Below are positions 39,984-51,051 of a stretch of 64,000 bases of DNA, piece by piece. A program made the position numbers and the translations under genes. How positions within the stretch are numbered: the first letter of the stretch is position 1; every line of letters begins with the position of its first letter. The notes below the pieces were generated by a model that was not told the origin of the DNA, made no database searches, and was given only the letters and a program-made list of their open reading frames with translations. This DNA is from Cloeon dipterum (Eukaryota; Arthropoda; Insecta; Ephemeroptera; Baetidae): the NCBI RefSeq assembly GCF_949628265.1, contig NC_088789.1:17290886-17354885 (forward strand). The letters run 5' to 3'.

Positions 39984-42288
39984 TTAATACTCCAAGTTCC
40001 TGAAGTTTGCGGTCACTTCTCTAATCCAGTCTGAGTAGCCCGCGACATTGACGTAGACGCCAGGTAGTCCAGGCGTCGCGCACCCGATGCCCCAGGCCAC
40101 CAAACCGGCCACGTAGAATTGGCCCTGAGTCGTGGTGCTCTCGCAAACTAAAGGAGAACCGCCGTCACCCTGTCCAATTTCAATTTATTAGATATTCCTT
40201 GCATTTTAACAAGGGAAGCGCACCAATTGACCCAAAAATTTAAATGTTTAGTTTCTACCAGGGGAAAGTCTTAAAAAATGTCCAAATTCGGAGTTTTAAG
40301 CGGTCAGTGAGTCTCGCGCTGTTGGAAATTGATCTATTTCACGCAACAGAGTAATTATTCTAATTGACTGGCGGTGGTATACGTTTAACTGTTGGCCAAA
40401 CAGAACTCACGTGTCCTCCGCCGCGCGAAAAAAGATCTATTTTCGACAGCGCATAAAAATAGCAAGAAAATTATGTATTTTTTTGTCAATTCCCTTGAAT
40501 TGTAGGGCAGACGAAGCAAATTTGGAACTCCAAACGAATTCTCACCGTGCAAGCGTCCTTCTGAGGCTCTCCACCGGCGCAGAGGAAACTCTGCCTGTCC
40601 AGCTGGAAATACTGGCTCAGTTTAGTATCGCGAAGTCTTGTTTCGCACTCTGCAGGGTCGATCACTGGCACATCGACGTGTTTCATCACCTCCTGTAACT
40701 TGCCCATCGGTTCAAACGCGTCTTTGCCCCAGCCAGAAACCCAGCACCTGCAATCACCGTTCCAAGAATTATGTTTTCAATTTGGATTTCCTTTGTACCT
40801 TTGTCCGACAAAATTGGAAGTTGCAGCCGGCAAGCAAGCCGATCCGATGTGTGGATTCTGCCTGAGTTGAACAACTTCTTCCATGGTTAGGATGGCGACG
40901 TCTCCTTTCAGGTTTTTGGCGTTGAATTCTGGGTGGACGATGATGTCCGTCACGTTGCGGTCTACCGGCCGATATGGCTCTCTGTGGTTCCTCGCGTCCC
41001 ACTCTCCCAAACGCACTTTAATTCTCTCTGGATTTGAACTGCTGAAAAAATTTTATGCTGAATTCACTGCTTTTACAGTTTTTTATCACTATAATATACT
41101 TGTCGACTGTGTAGATTTTATGCGCAGCGGTCAAAACGTGCACGTTGTTGAGGAGAACTCCTCCGCCGAGATAGACATTCGTCTCAGCGTCCAGCAAAGC
41201 CACTACCCACGGATAGTAGCCATATGGGGCCTGCAAATTTTTTTATTATAATTAAATCTATAGCTATATTCATTAAAAGAAGTACCTGTCCAGGTTGGGG
41301 GGCCTCATCAGCAGGCAGGGTAATGCTACTCGGCCTGAAGCCACACGTCAACGCAGAATGTTTCGGAGGTTTTGGTTTCGAGCAGCAGAGAACAAAGTTT
41401 TTTTCTGTGCAGTTGCTCTCAGGGGTGACAATTCTGGTACCCACCAGCGGACACTGATCGATTCGTATGCAGTTGCAGTTCTTGTTTCCTTCATTTCCTG
41501 TTATTCATTGAATAGTATTTAAAAATTGGAAATCTTTCGTAAGTTAAATTATTGAATTTACTGTTACTCTACTTCCATAAAGGCGCAAAAACAGAATGGT
41601 TGGCTCAAAATTTGTAAACCCAAAACTCTGAAAAATGATCCGATTTTGAGAAGCCAAAAAACGTTTTTGATGGAATCAGCTCGTCGTCAAGACAAGTCCT
41701 AAAACTAAAACGGACTTTAATTCTTCTCGTTACGTCATTTTCATTGTAAGTGTGGAGCAGCTAAACCTCGAATGTCGATAATACTTTGGCTAAGCAGTCC
41801 AAAAATGACATTGTTTTTTTAATTAGATAATTTTGCTGAGATGCACTGGAAAATTTTGATTATTTCAGGAAAGGTTTTCAAAGAACCAATCTTTTCCTTA
41901 CACTTTTCCTGGAAAAATATTGTGGTCGTTGAGTTGGGAGCTGCATTAATTTTTACTTTTTTGCTCAACCAAACTTCCAGCTTCTGGGGGTATTTTTTCA
42001 GTTTTAATTAATTAACTTTTTACCAAGCCTGTCAGCAGTTTGTTTTTGCCTGTCCAAAAAAGGCTGCTGCGGAGTTGAAGGTCTGCCTGTAGTCGTACTT
42101 TCCTGGCTTTGCGAGGACGTCGATGAAACGTCACTGCTGGCTTGAGTTGTTGCCGACGTTGTCGTGCTGCGCACCTCGAAAATGTGTTCGTCCTTATTTT
42201 GAAAAACTATTTGCTGATTGCTTCTGGCATCCTCGAGTGCAGCGCAATTGCAAGCAAAAACAATCACAAGCGCAAAAATAAATCTCAT
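39984..42288 (-). CDS. CLIP-domain serine protease homologue, secreted, catalytic serine replaced by glycine
   Basis: Exons: 42024-42288, 41286-41497, 41100-41230, 40799-41041, 40546-40747, 39984-40169. They give 412 residues. A signal peptide ([20 protein letters not shown]) precedes a Ser/Thr-rich linker to about residue 75. A CLIP-like domain follows with six cysteines (96, 98, 103, 117, 125, 126). The trypsin-fold domain keeps the histidine (TAAH, His196) and the aspartate (GDVAIL, Asp250), but the active site reads GDGGSPLVC instead of GDSGGPLVC, so Gly354 replaces the catalytic serine. It also has LGEWD, usual in this class. This is the pattern of the CLIPA group and PPAF-II-like cofactors, secreted haemolymph proteins that assist prophenoloxidase activation without being proteases. 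Which pathway it serves here is inference. The polyadenylation signal overlaps the stop codon. All six exons join in phase. Confidence 0.93.
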
Positions 42289-43168
42289 ACTGGCGGAGAA
42301 AAACGTTCAGTCTCTCGCACTCACGACCTGATACTGAGAAAAAAGCTGCCAAACCACTTCTCGCCAAGGGCAAACACAGGTGATTAAATCAAATCCGTCG
42401 GCGCCGCGGGAATAATAACAATGGTGTCGGAATAAAAGCAAGCACACTTGTGTCCTGAGTTTATCCATTTTATTTACAATGCTCGTCCATGTGATAACAC
42501 AGAGTTAACTAATTCAGCGCAGCTCTCACTCCTATTTCTTTTCAACCTACATTTTAATAGTCAGCTGATATGCAGAGTAATACACTTTGGGAAAAAGAAT
42601 AAGCGTGGCAAGGACAGTAAAACATTTTCTGACTTTTCTTCCTGGGCGAAGAAAGGCCAAATAAAATTAAGTAAAGAGTTAACAACAGTTTTATACAACA
42701 TGCAAGAAATTGATTGTTTTTCTTACAAAAGTATGAACATATATAAGTAGTATTTTTTGTTCAAACTGCACTGGCAATGTAACCTTTTTTTAAAACGCAA
42801 TAAAGATTGAATTTGAAACAAAACAAACAATTAAATCAACGGTGGTGCCATCTGTTACCGGCTCTAAACACCAAACCAATTATTTTCAGCGATATAAAAT
42901 TACATGAGTGTCCATAAAAAATATTAGAAAGATTTTTAATTATCGAGTGCAGGGAAAAGGACAGAGTTGCCACAGAGCCAAGAATAAATGCAACAGCTAA
43001 TTATCGCACACGTCAGGACCACATCCATTCAAATCGATTGAGGTACGTGCAAAAAAATGGTATTTTAAAATTTTCCTTCCTCTTACGACAAGCAAACAAA
43101 CAAATGACAAGATCAACTTCAGCTAAGCTCCGAGCTAGTGGCTGCTTTTCTTTATATAATTTTTATTT
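42289..43168. other. Spacer between the protease homologue and the BTB-HMG gene
   Basis: Both flanking genes are on the minus strand, so this 880-base AT-rich stretch should hold the promoter of the protease homologue and the 3' end of the BTB-HMG transcript. Plus-strand open frames at 42142-42750 have no family features. Nothing further was recognised. Confidence 0.4.
43162..43167 (-). terminator. Polyadenylation signal of the BTB-HMG gene
   Basis: AATAAA on the minus strand, just after the TAG at 43169-43171. Confidence 0.45.
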
Positions 43169-45742
43169 CTAGGATAATGGCACTTGCGAGGCGTCGTCCA
43201 TGTCGTCAGCGTCATCGTCAGTGACAGGCATGAGGACGCGGACGAGCTGGGTGGCCTCGAAGCAGGGCTTCTTCTTGGTCAACTTCTTCCTGAGCAGCGC
43301 CTCGCGCGCCTCCTTGGGGCTGTAGTAGTAGCCCGGGTACTTCTTCTTGTGCTCCATGTCAGCTGCCTTGGCCGCGTTGTAGTAAGCCTGCTTCTCGTTT
43401 GAGTCCATGCTCTTCCACAGCACGCCCAGTCGGATGCTGATGGCCTTGTTGCTGTCACTCGGGTTCTCCGCCGCCAGCTTGCGCCGCCACTCGTTCGCGA
43501 AGATCATGAACGCGTTCGGTGGCCGCCGGATCTTCTCCGCGTCCTCACCCCCTCCGCACACCTCTGCCCCCCGAACTTTCTTCCCCTTCAGCGTCGTCAC
43601 TCCTGCAACTGGTTCGAGTATGATTAGAACACCCCACCATCGGCCAATTTTCATTTCTTGTTTACCTTTGTTCGGCCGGAACGTGGTTGTCGTTATCGTC
43701 GTCACATTGTCGTCCACTACAGGCTGAAACAAAACCATAGATCAGGCAACGTGAAACTCATATAAGGAAAATTTGATAAGTTTTATGAAACAATAAATTT
43801 GATTTTTAGAACGACTCTAGGAATTGCTTCACTCTTTTTTAATCATTGATTAATTCATACATTTAACATAAGGCAAGAGCAATAGAGTGAAAGATTTGTT
43901 TCCGTCTCGCATACTAGGTTTTAGGAGTAGCGACAAAAGCGGAGAAAGTGCGCTGTTTGTCTCTGTCGCTGCGAGTAGAGGGGGACGAGAGCATGTTCTT
44001 TCGTCCAATAGCTCCCCCTCCACTGCCCGCTTGGCTCGCAAACAGCACCACAACAGGCGGGGAATCCCTACTTTCCCACGATTAATCATTAAAAACTAAC
44101 AAAGCTCATATACAACCCTTATGGAAAATTATTAATTTTTTCTGGAACGTCAATAATTACCCACGAATTGCTTTGTCTCATTGGACAGTGTTTAAAAACC
44201 AACTGAGAATTATGGCCACAAGAAACAATAACTATGCAAATTCAAACAAGCCACTTTATTCCCTGCGCAAACAATTGAACGTGTCTTAAAATTGAGCGAG
44301 CCTGTAATAGGAAGCAAACATATCAGCCTATTGTTCTTCCTAAAAAAAAATAATTAATGACTCATTTTATAGGTCACACCAAAGCATTGTTTGCTCAACA
44401 TTCAGATTGTTTGAAAGAGTAAATTAGATATTTTGCCAAAAAATACGTTTAATGTGACGGATTCCCCAAATTCATCGGGGTTTCCATCTACTTTTACGCT
44501 TCAAGGTTAAAAATTAAATTAATTTTTTTTCTTTTTAAATGGCCAGACCAAAACCTTATCGTGTCAGTCAGTGCCTCTGTTAGTAGTTTAAATATATCAT
44601 GTGGCGAATTTGCGAAAGAAATCAAAATAATTACTTTAAAAGCCCCAATTGACACAAATTTGTGACTTCAAATCAAATCAAATTTAACTAAAACGAAGTA
44701 GTGAAAATTCATACCAAGTCAATAACCACGCGAGGATCTTCTTCTTTTACATCTGGTGAGCTAGCGTCTATGTCTGTTATGTCTGGCGGCTCTACTTTAA
44801 TCTAAAAACACACACTGTGATATTTGAAATTTATGGCGATTGAGGAAAACGCACCAAGGAAGCCAACTCGGAGTCGCCTTTGTCCGTGGACGATGAGTCT
44901 CCGAGCTGCACTCGCACGATATGAGCGACTTTTCTCGCCTTCTTGCCTGCCGCGTTGCAAGTCTCCTCCGCACTGTCTTCGTTTGCCGACGACTCGAGCC
45001 GCTCGTTCGCCTCGCTCTCTCCTAGCATTGGCAGCTCACTGTTACTCTGACATAAAATTAATATTAATTTAGAAGCCCAGGAGTTTTGATTTATTCACCT
45101 CATGCTCACTCTTGCACAATTTACTCTTTGGTTCACTGTCCAAGTCGGCCGTGGTTGGCCTCTTGACTACGATTTTGGACCGAATATTGCACAGCCCTTT
45201 GACCTGCAGCGTCTCAGCCAGCAGCAGGAAGCTATCCAACTCGCTCTCAAGCACCCTGATTTCCCCTTTGTACATGAACTCGAGCAGTGACTTGACGTGG
45301 TTGCTGTTCATGTGGTTCAAAATCACGATTGGGTGCGGTGTGTTGTGGTTGTTGAAAATGTCCTGTACAATAAAATATAATAATTAAAACACGGAAATTG
45401 CGTTTTAATATTCAAATTCAATATTTTTTATGACCTGGTCAGGCAAAATTAATTTAACGTTTAATCGATGTAAATTTTTTGAAGCATTTCGCTGAATTTG
45501 AATTTACACAATCGAAAATATTTTAATTCAATTTGGTTATTAAAAAATTTAACCTGAAAGTAGGGACTGCAGGCAGAGAGGACCATTCGATGCGCCCTGA
45601 AGTGTCTTCCCTGACAGGAAAGGGTGACATCGATGAGGTTCTGCTGTTTGAACTGCTCGATGAACACGTCCAGCATAGTGCTGCTGTGGTTGTTCCAGCG
45701 CAGGTGCAGCTGCTGCTCCCCGCATTCCTCTGAGTTCAACAT
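43169..45742 (-). CDS. Predicted BTB (TTK-type) plus HMG-box fusion protein
   Basis: Six exons: 45554-45742, 45099-45362, 44855-45046, 44715-44801, 43666-43723, 43169-43602. All join in phase to 407 residues. Residues 9-120 are a TTK-type BTB domain (HLRWNNHSSTMLDVFIEQFK, then VTLSCQGRHFRAHRMVLSAC and HPIVILNHM), a dimerisation fold of insect transcription factors. A Ser/Glu-rich linker holds two SUMO-type sites, IKVE (216-219) and VKEE (233-236). Residues 289-360 are an HMG box (RRPPNAFMIFANEWRRKLAA, then SIRLGVLWKSMD and YPGYYYSPKEA), closest by eye to the SOX/MATA sequence-specific class. The tail is acidic. The protein is probably a nuclear DNA-binding regulator; its target is unknown. 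Exon 4 to exon 5 crosses a 1-kb intron and is the weak link: ATG GTT TTG TTT CAG at 43738 could also start a separate HMG protein. The 63-base intron 5 is in-frame if retained. Confidence 0.75.
44125..44200. repeat. Repeat family E fragment in the BTB-HMG intron 4
   Basis: TTTTTCTGGAACGTCAATAA through GCTTTGTCTCATTGGACAG is a diverged match to 7028-7075 in UBR4 intron 3. Confidence 0.4.
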
Positions 45743-47142
45743 GCTGCCGAATACAACAGAAAACTTCAATAAAAAATGAAAATCCGAATCATATGTGTGG
45801 TACATCGGTCTCCGGCTAACGAAGTAAAGAGTAAAGTATTCATCGCCGTTTCCCTGGTGATTGCATCGATTTTATGCCTCTTTTAGAGTTACACAATTAT
45901 TATTGTGGATTTCGATTTTTTTTTTTAATTTTGCACAACTTGGCGGGAATATGATTGCGGCATGAGAGTCCCGCAATGCATACACAATAGGAAAAATGTG
46001 TCATTTCCCGTTATCCCTCTACAAGGGACGGGTGGTTGTGTTTAAAACCCCATCACTGCGGCCACGGATACAACAATGGAAACCTTGAGGGCAATAATGC
46101 ACTACCTGTTCTGCTGGTGATCCACGGCGCTCGAGTTAACTTTCGGCCCGTCCGAGCAGACCGGATGAAAGTTTCGGACACCAAGTTTCTGGCGTCGAAG
46201 AAACGTGGCTTTATTCGCCTTAAATAGTTAAAAAATCGTCTTTGTTAAGCGATAACAATGCGTTCTGACAAATGACGACTGATTGCAGAGACATCTAACG
46301 GCCAGACGGACGATTTGACGATTAGCAAACAAGGAACACCCTTGAAGGAGACTCGAGAAAGGACTAAAATTATTCATTTATTTGAACAAGAAGTATGAAG
46401 AACGTGAATTTAAGTCACAGAAGTTGTTGCGTGCATAAATACATACAAATCTTAGACAAATAAAGGTGACTGTCTTATTGTCAGTTTATTTTTTCTACCT
46501 TCAACACAGCTGATGTTTGCACTGCAAGACGGAGGTATGAGGATTGGAATAGCCGCCATTTGCAAAATTTAATTTCTCCGCAAAGCCAATTATTTTCGTA
46601 CGTTCATTCCTCAATTTGAACATGGCGTTTTATTGTATCCCTTTCATTGGAGACAGCAGAGACAGGGAGGGTTTAAGAGGGGAATATCTTACTGTTTGTC
46701 TGCGTTTAAACACAACACAGTAGAGTAGTAGTCTGGAGTGAGACTGCGGCCGCAACTAACAGGTTAAATACATACAATAATATAATCAGTTCGCAACTCA
46801 TGTACGCGGCAACCGCGAGTGCAACGGAGAAGACGGTCGCTGTATAATAATTTTAATTGGAAAATTTACTCGCGCCATCAACGAAAATGACAGAGTGAAG
46901 GATTAAATCGCTGCGGCGATTGCCAGCGTCTTCTCCTCTCTCTGAGGTAAATCAAGAAGTGTCAAAATATCATATTTTTTGACAAAGGAGCCCATTCATT
47001 GACTGCAGTTGGCAGTTTGGCGGGCGGAAATCTTTTATTTGTTTGCTCACTGTTAAATTTATGTCTCGACTTGATCTATGTTGAAGAAGGAAAGCAGGAG
47101 GTTGGCTTTTGTTCCTGTCCAGCGACACGCACACACGCAGCA
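45743..47142. promoter_or_regulatory. Divergent spacer between the BTB-HMG gene and the SLC45 gene
   Basis: This 1.4-kb stretch between head-to-head genes should hold both promoters. An acceptor-like TTCTGTTGTATTCGGCAG directly precedes the BTB-HMG ATG, so its 5' leader is probably spliced from an exon in this stretch. No additional gene was recognised. Confidence 0.4.
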
Positions 47143-50100
47143 ATGACCGAGTTCAGCACCCTGCGGCTGGTGTTTATCAACGCGATGGTGTGCGGCCTGG
47201 AGGTCGCCGCCACTGTGGCATTCACCTACCTGCCTCCGATTTTGCTCAAGGCCGGCTTCGCTGAATCCTCGATGGGGATCATTCTCGGAGTCGGTACAGA
47301 TACACGATGCCAGATGATAATTTATCTTTATTAATTATGCGCCTGTCAGGCCCTTTGATCGGAATGTTCACCGTTTCCGCTGTCGGCCAGCTGTCCGATT
47401 ATTGGTATGAAAAGTTCGGGCAGCGAATTTTCTTCATGCTCGGACTAGCTTTTATTTTGTCGCTGTCATTGCTGGCTGTAATTTTTGGACATCGACTCTC
47501 CTCCTCTGCCGACGGACTTGCTGTAGGGTGAGTGGGGTTTTCTTTTTAAATAATAACGCATCAAAGAAGGCATTGTCAATTATTCAATTTTATTTTTTAT
47601 GGTGCTTAAAAATGATTACAAGAGTGATTAATTTGATAAACATCAGCATCGATCGTTATGTGACAGAGACATACCTGGTTTTTCCTCCTTCTTAAAATTG
47701 GAATATCCCCGATTAGAAGGATTTACTTGTTACCAGTTTGATATACAATATTATAAAATACAGACAGCATTAGCTGACGCGCTGAGATTAAACGATTAAA
47801 TGCATTACATATGTATAAGTACATAATGTCTGAAACAAACATTATAATCGCGCGTTGATTATTGTTGCTACAGGTGCTATCAGCCTACACTCACGTCGAT
47901 TTAAATATATTTACACCCTTTGCAAGGGCATGCAACACCGTGTCTATGGTGTTCTAAACTGCTTAAATATGAGTTTATTATTTAAAAAATAAAAATGTAC
48001 AATATACAGGATGGTCCAAAATCCATCGACCGAGCTCTGGGATAAAAAAAACTATAATTTCAAATTTGGTTGTGAAGGCGGAACAGTTGCCCAATTAGGG
48101 TGGTCTGGCTCCGGTCCTTTGTTGCCCCGATACAAAGTGAAATTCTAAGGTGTGATAGGGAACATGCAGGCAGACTTTTCCGCTGCAAGAAGTCGAGATT
48201 TTGCAGCATTTAAACATGGTTTCTTGAGATTTGTTCTGCGGAATCTGAATCTGGTGGTATTATTTAAATTTTAAATTAGGGGATTTTTTATTTTAAAAAT
48301 CAGGGTTGCTTAACTTTGGGTCTCCCAACTTTTCTGGAAAAAGTTATACATCACATGGAATTCGGGCGAAGTTTTTCGGCCAAGCCAGCGGTGATGTGCA
48401 ATAATCTGAAAATTTGATTTTTCTTAAATACTGGAGACCGGAGCACTTTGACCGAAAGCCTTATTATGTCGATGAGGGACAAATGGAACCAATCTTTTCG
48501 GAAAAACTTGAAAATCTGTGAGCGGGTATTAAACGACGTGCTGATTAGATTTTTGAAAATCCGACAAATATTGTTGATTTTCTCAAAAGGTTCGAGTTTG
48601 GCACGAGCTCAGCACCGACGGGCTGGAGAGCAAACCCCAGCGCAGTTCCTGAAAGATGATAAATTTACCGCTTTACTCTCGTGTTTTAAAATTTCCAGCA
48701 CTTACCATTAATTTTCGGGAAAATAATTTTAAAGGTATTAGCATCAATTTTGTGGCATTTAATTTTTTTTCTTAATTTTTTCCAAGTTAGCCAAAGTAAA
48801 AAATTGTTCTTGTAAGCATTTCCTGAAGAAATCAAAATATTCGCGCCAGCGATTTTCCTAGTGCACTTCAGCAAAAGTCTTATAAACGAAATCACTTACT
48901 TAAAAACAAAATATAACATTTTTGGAGAAATCCTGACAAGCTGATTCGTAAAATGTTTTTTTTAAATCGTATCATTTTTCACAAAGTTTTGTTAATTTTA
49001 ATTTATTAATTACAAATTATTTATATTTTTTTAAATTTTAGTGTTTGAAGTTGTGGCTGTCTAATAATTGAATCGAATTGCAGATGCGCTTTATTGGCGC
49101 TGGGCGGCGTGGTGCTGGACTACTCGTCGCAGGTGGCACTGAACCCTTGCGAGTCGCTGCTGTGTGACCTGCTGCAGGGCAGCGCCAGTTCGGAGCGCGG
49201 CTTCTCCATATATTCTGGGGTGCTGAGTCTGGGCGCGTGCATCGGCTACCTGTTGACGGCCGTGCACTGGCCGTGGGGCCGGCAGGAGGAGGCGGCCTGC
49301 GGCGCCGCGCTCGTCTTCTTCCTGCTGTGCTGCGCGGCCACCATGTCGGCCGTGTCCACGCTCGCCACCGCCAAGGGGACACGCAAACGCCACCTCAGCT
49401 GGACCAAGATCGAGTTTCCCTGCAAGTACAAAAGCGTGCCCCACCTCCTCACCACCAAGATCACCGCCGCCTTTGTCTTCCTTTATCAGAGGGTATATAA
49501 AAAAATTAATTAATCTAAAGGACGTGGATGTTGGAAAAATATTATTTGATGAATGAAAAGCTAGAATAGTGTAAATTTAGAGTGGCGTTGGAATGTAATG
49601 TTTATTTTTTACAAAAGCATCCTTTTATTTTCTTTTTATTTAATTTTTGATGATAGTGCAAAATAAAAAAAATACTACTGCAAAATTTTGTTAGGAATTT
49701 TCAGCAGCTTTCAAAATAAGGATTAATTTGACTCAATTAAACATTGTCTATGATCCAAATTTCAACAAAATATGAGTTTTTTTAAATCAATTTTTGCCAT
49801 TTTATTAAATTCCCCCAAATTGTTGAAATCGTTTAATCGAAAATTTTCCCCCTATTGATACCATTAAGGCCTCAATAAAAATTTTAAGTAATTAAAAAAT
49901 TGAAAAAAACGTCACTGGAATTTCTTTTTTCATATTGCGCGTTTTTTTAAATAGGTTCTTATTTAGACAGGGTTAAAATTGATGTTTCAGGTGTTGCTGC
50001 TTCCAGTGTCGGTGTGCCGCGAGGTGTGGCAGTCGCCATTGGTGCTGTGGCGGTTGTTCGTGGCGGACACGATCTCTTGGGCCGCGGCGACGAGCCACGC

Positions 50101-51038
50101 GTTGTTTTACGCGCATTACGTGGGCCAGGTGGTGTACGCGGGGCAACCAAACGCGCCGGCCAACTCGCTGGAGGAGGACCTGTACAACGAAGGCGTGCGC
50201 ATGGGCTCGTGGGGTCTGCTGCTTCACAGCATGGCCTCGTGCGGCTACGTGCTGCTGCTGCAGAACCAGCTGATTCAGGCTTACGGACTCAAGACGACCT
50301 ACCGCTTTGGACTGGCCAGCTTCGCCGCCTGCATGTTTGCCACCCTCGTCGTGCACAACGTCTGGCTGCTCAACATCTTCGCCGCCTTCTCTGGCATCGG
50401 TTTCGCTGTCATGACCAGCATCCCCAGCGCCCTCGTCACTGAATACCACGCCGACCAACAGGTTCGTCTATGAGCTATTTGTTTTTTCTTAAAAAAAAAC
50501 TCGCACATCGACCAAAATTGAAAGTATTTTTTTACAAGAGTTGAATTTCATGAAGTTAAAGATATAACAAGTTTTGGGTCTTTTTATGTCTATTCCGCTC
50601 AAAATTAATATTAAATATCTCAAACTGATAGCGAATAATTATATAATTATAAAGGAAAAATTAATAATTTAAATTTTCATTGATTTTGTTATGTCATGAA
50701 ATAAATATTCTTTGCTTTGGCAAGACTATCACGGACCGTTTCGAAAAGATTTTTCATACAAGATGTTATGTGTGCAGACGTTCTACTTTGACCTGCCTGA
50801 GGACGAGAAGCGCGGCTGCGGCGCCGACTTTGGAGTGCTGTATGTGGGCTACTACCTGGGCCAGACGGTGATTTCGCTGGTGATGAGCTCAGTTGTGCAG
50901 GCAATGGGCATGCCGCACGGCTACATCGCGTTCGCCGCGCTCGCCAGTCTGCTCGCCTACCACCAGGCTAACAAGGTGGTCTACTCGCACACCGACATCC
51001 CCCACCTGAGGGCCAGCTATGACCTCACCAAGTGCTGA
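47143..51038 (+). CDS. SLC45-family membrane transporter (sucrose-transporter-like MFS)
   Basis: Exons: 47143-47293, 47350-47527, 49084-49492, 49991-50461, 50778-51038. They join in phase to 489 residues. The ATG at 47143 starts MTEFSTLRLVFINAMVCGLE, which runs into the first membrane segment. The motif VGQLSDYWYEKFGQRIFFML corresponds to the GxxSDxxxxxxGRR loop of SLC45 and plant sucrose carriers; the usual paired arginines are reduced to GQR here. Hydrophobic segments fit about 12 transmembrane helices, with a basic central loop (TAKGTRKRHLSW). The family includes proton-coupled sugar transporters, melanosomal SLC45A2 and Drosophila LOVIT, a vesicular carrier in photoreceptors. Substrate cannot be read from the sequence. 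Exons 3-5 are strongly GC-rich against very AT-rich introns. AATAAA at 51046-51051 lies just after the stop. The family call is fairly sure; subfamily is open. Confidence 0.83.
48000..48700. other. Non-coding repeat-like sequence in SLC45 intron 2
   Basis: The 1.56-kb intron contains TACAGGATGGTCCAAAATCC near 48006, the kind of sequence often seen at the ends of insect transposable elements. No transposase or reverse transcriptase frame follows, and no matching second end was found. It is at most a remnant. Confidence 0.25.
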
Positions 51039-51045
51039 GAGATTA

Positions 51046-51051
51046 AATAAA
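51046..51051 (+). terminator. Polyadenylation signal of the SLC45 gene
   Basis: AATAAA, 8 bases after the stop codon. Confidence 0.45.

Noticed and set aside
42004-42036. Reading exon 1 of the protease homologue through to the stop as a separate 94-residue protein
   Set aside because: A good donor (CTTG|GTAAAA) precedes the last five codons and joins in phase to the CLIP-domain exon, so the signal peptide and linker belong to the protease homologue.
46999-47142. Upstream extension of the SLC45 start by 48 codons
   Set aside because: The extension would begin at a non-ATG codon, and the ATG at 47143 begins directly before the first conserved membrane helix.
48448-48711. Plus-strand 87-codon frame in the SLC45 intron
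   Set aside because: AT-rich intron sequence, no homology seen by eye, and it is interrupted in the surrounding repeat-like tract.
49973-50458. Long frames on both strands over a GC-rich block
   Set aside because: Only the plus-strand frame gives membrane helices continuous with the SLC45 exons on both sides; the others are shadows of GC-rich codons.
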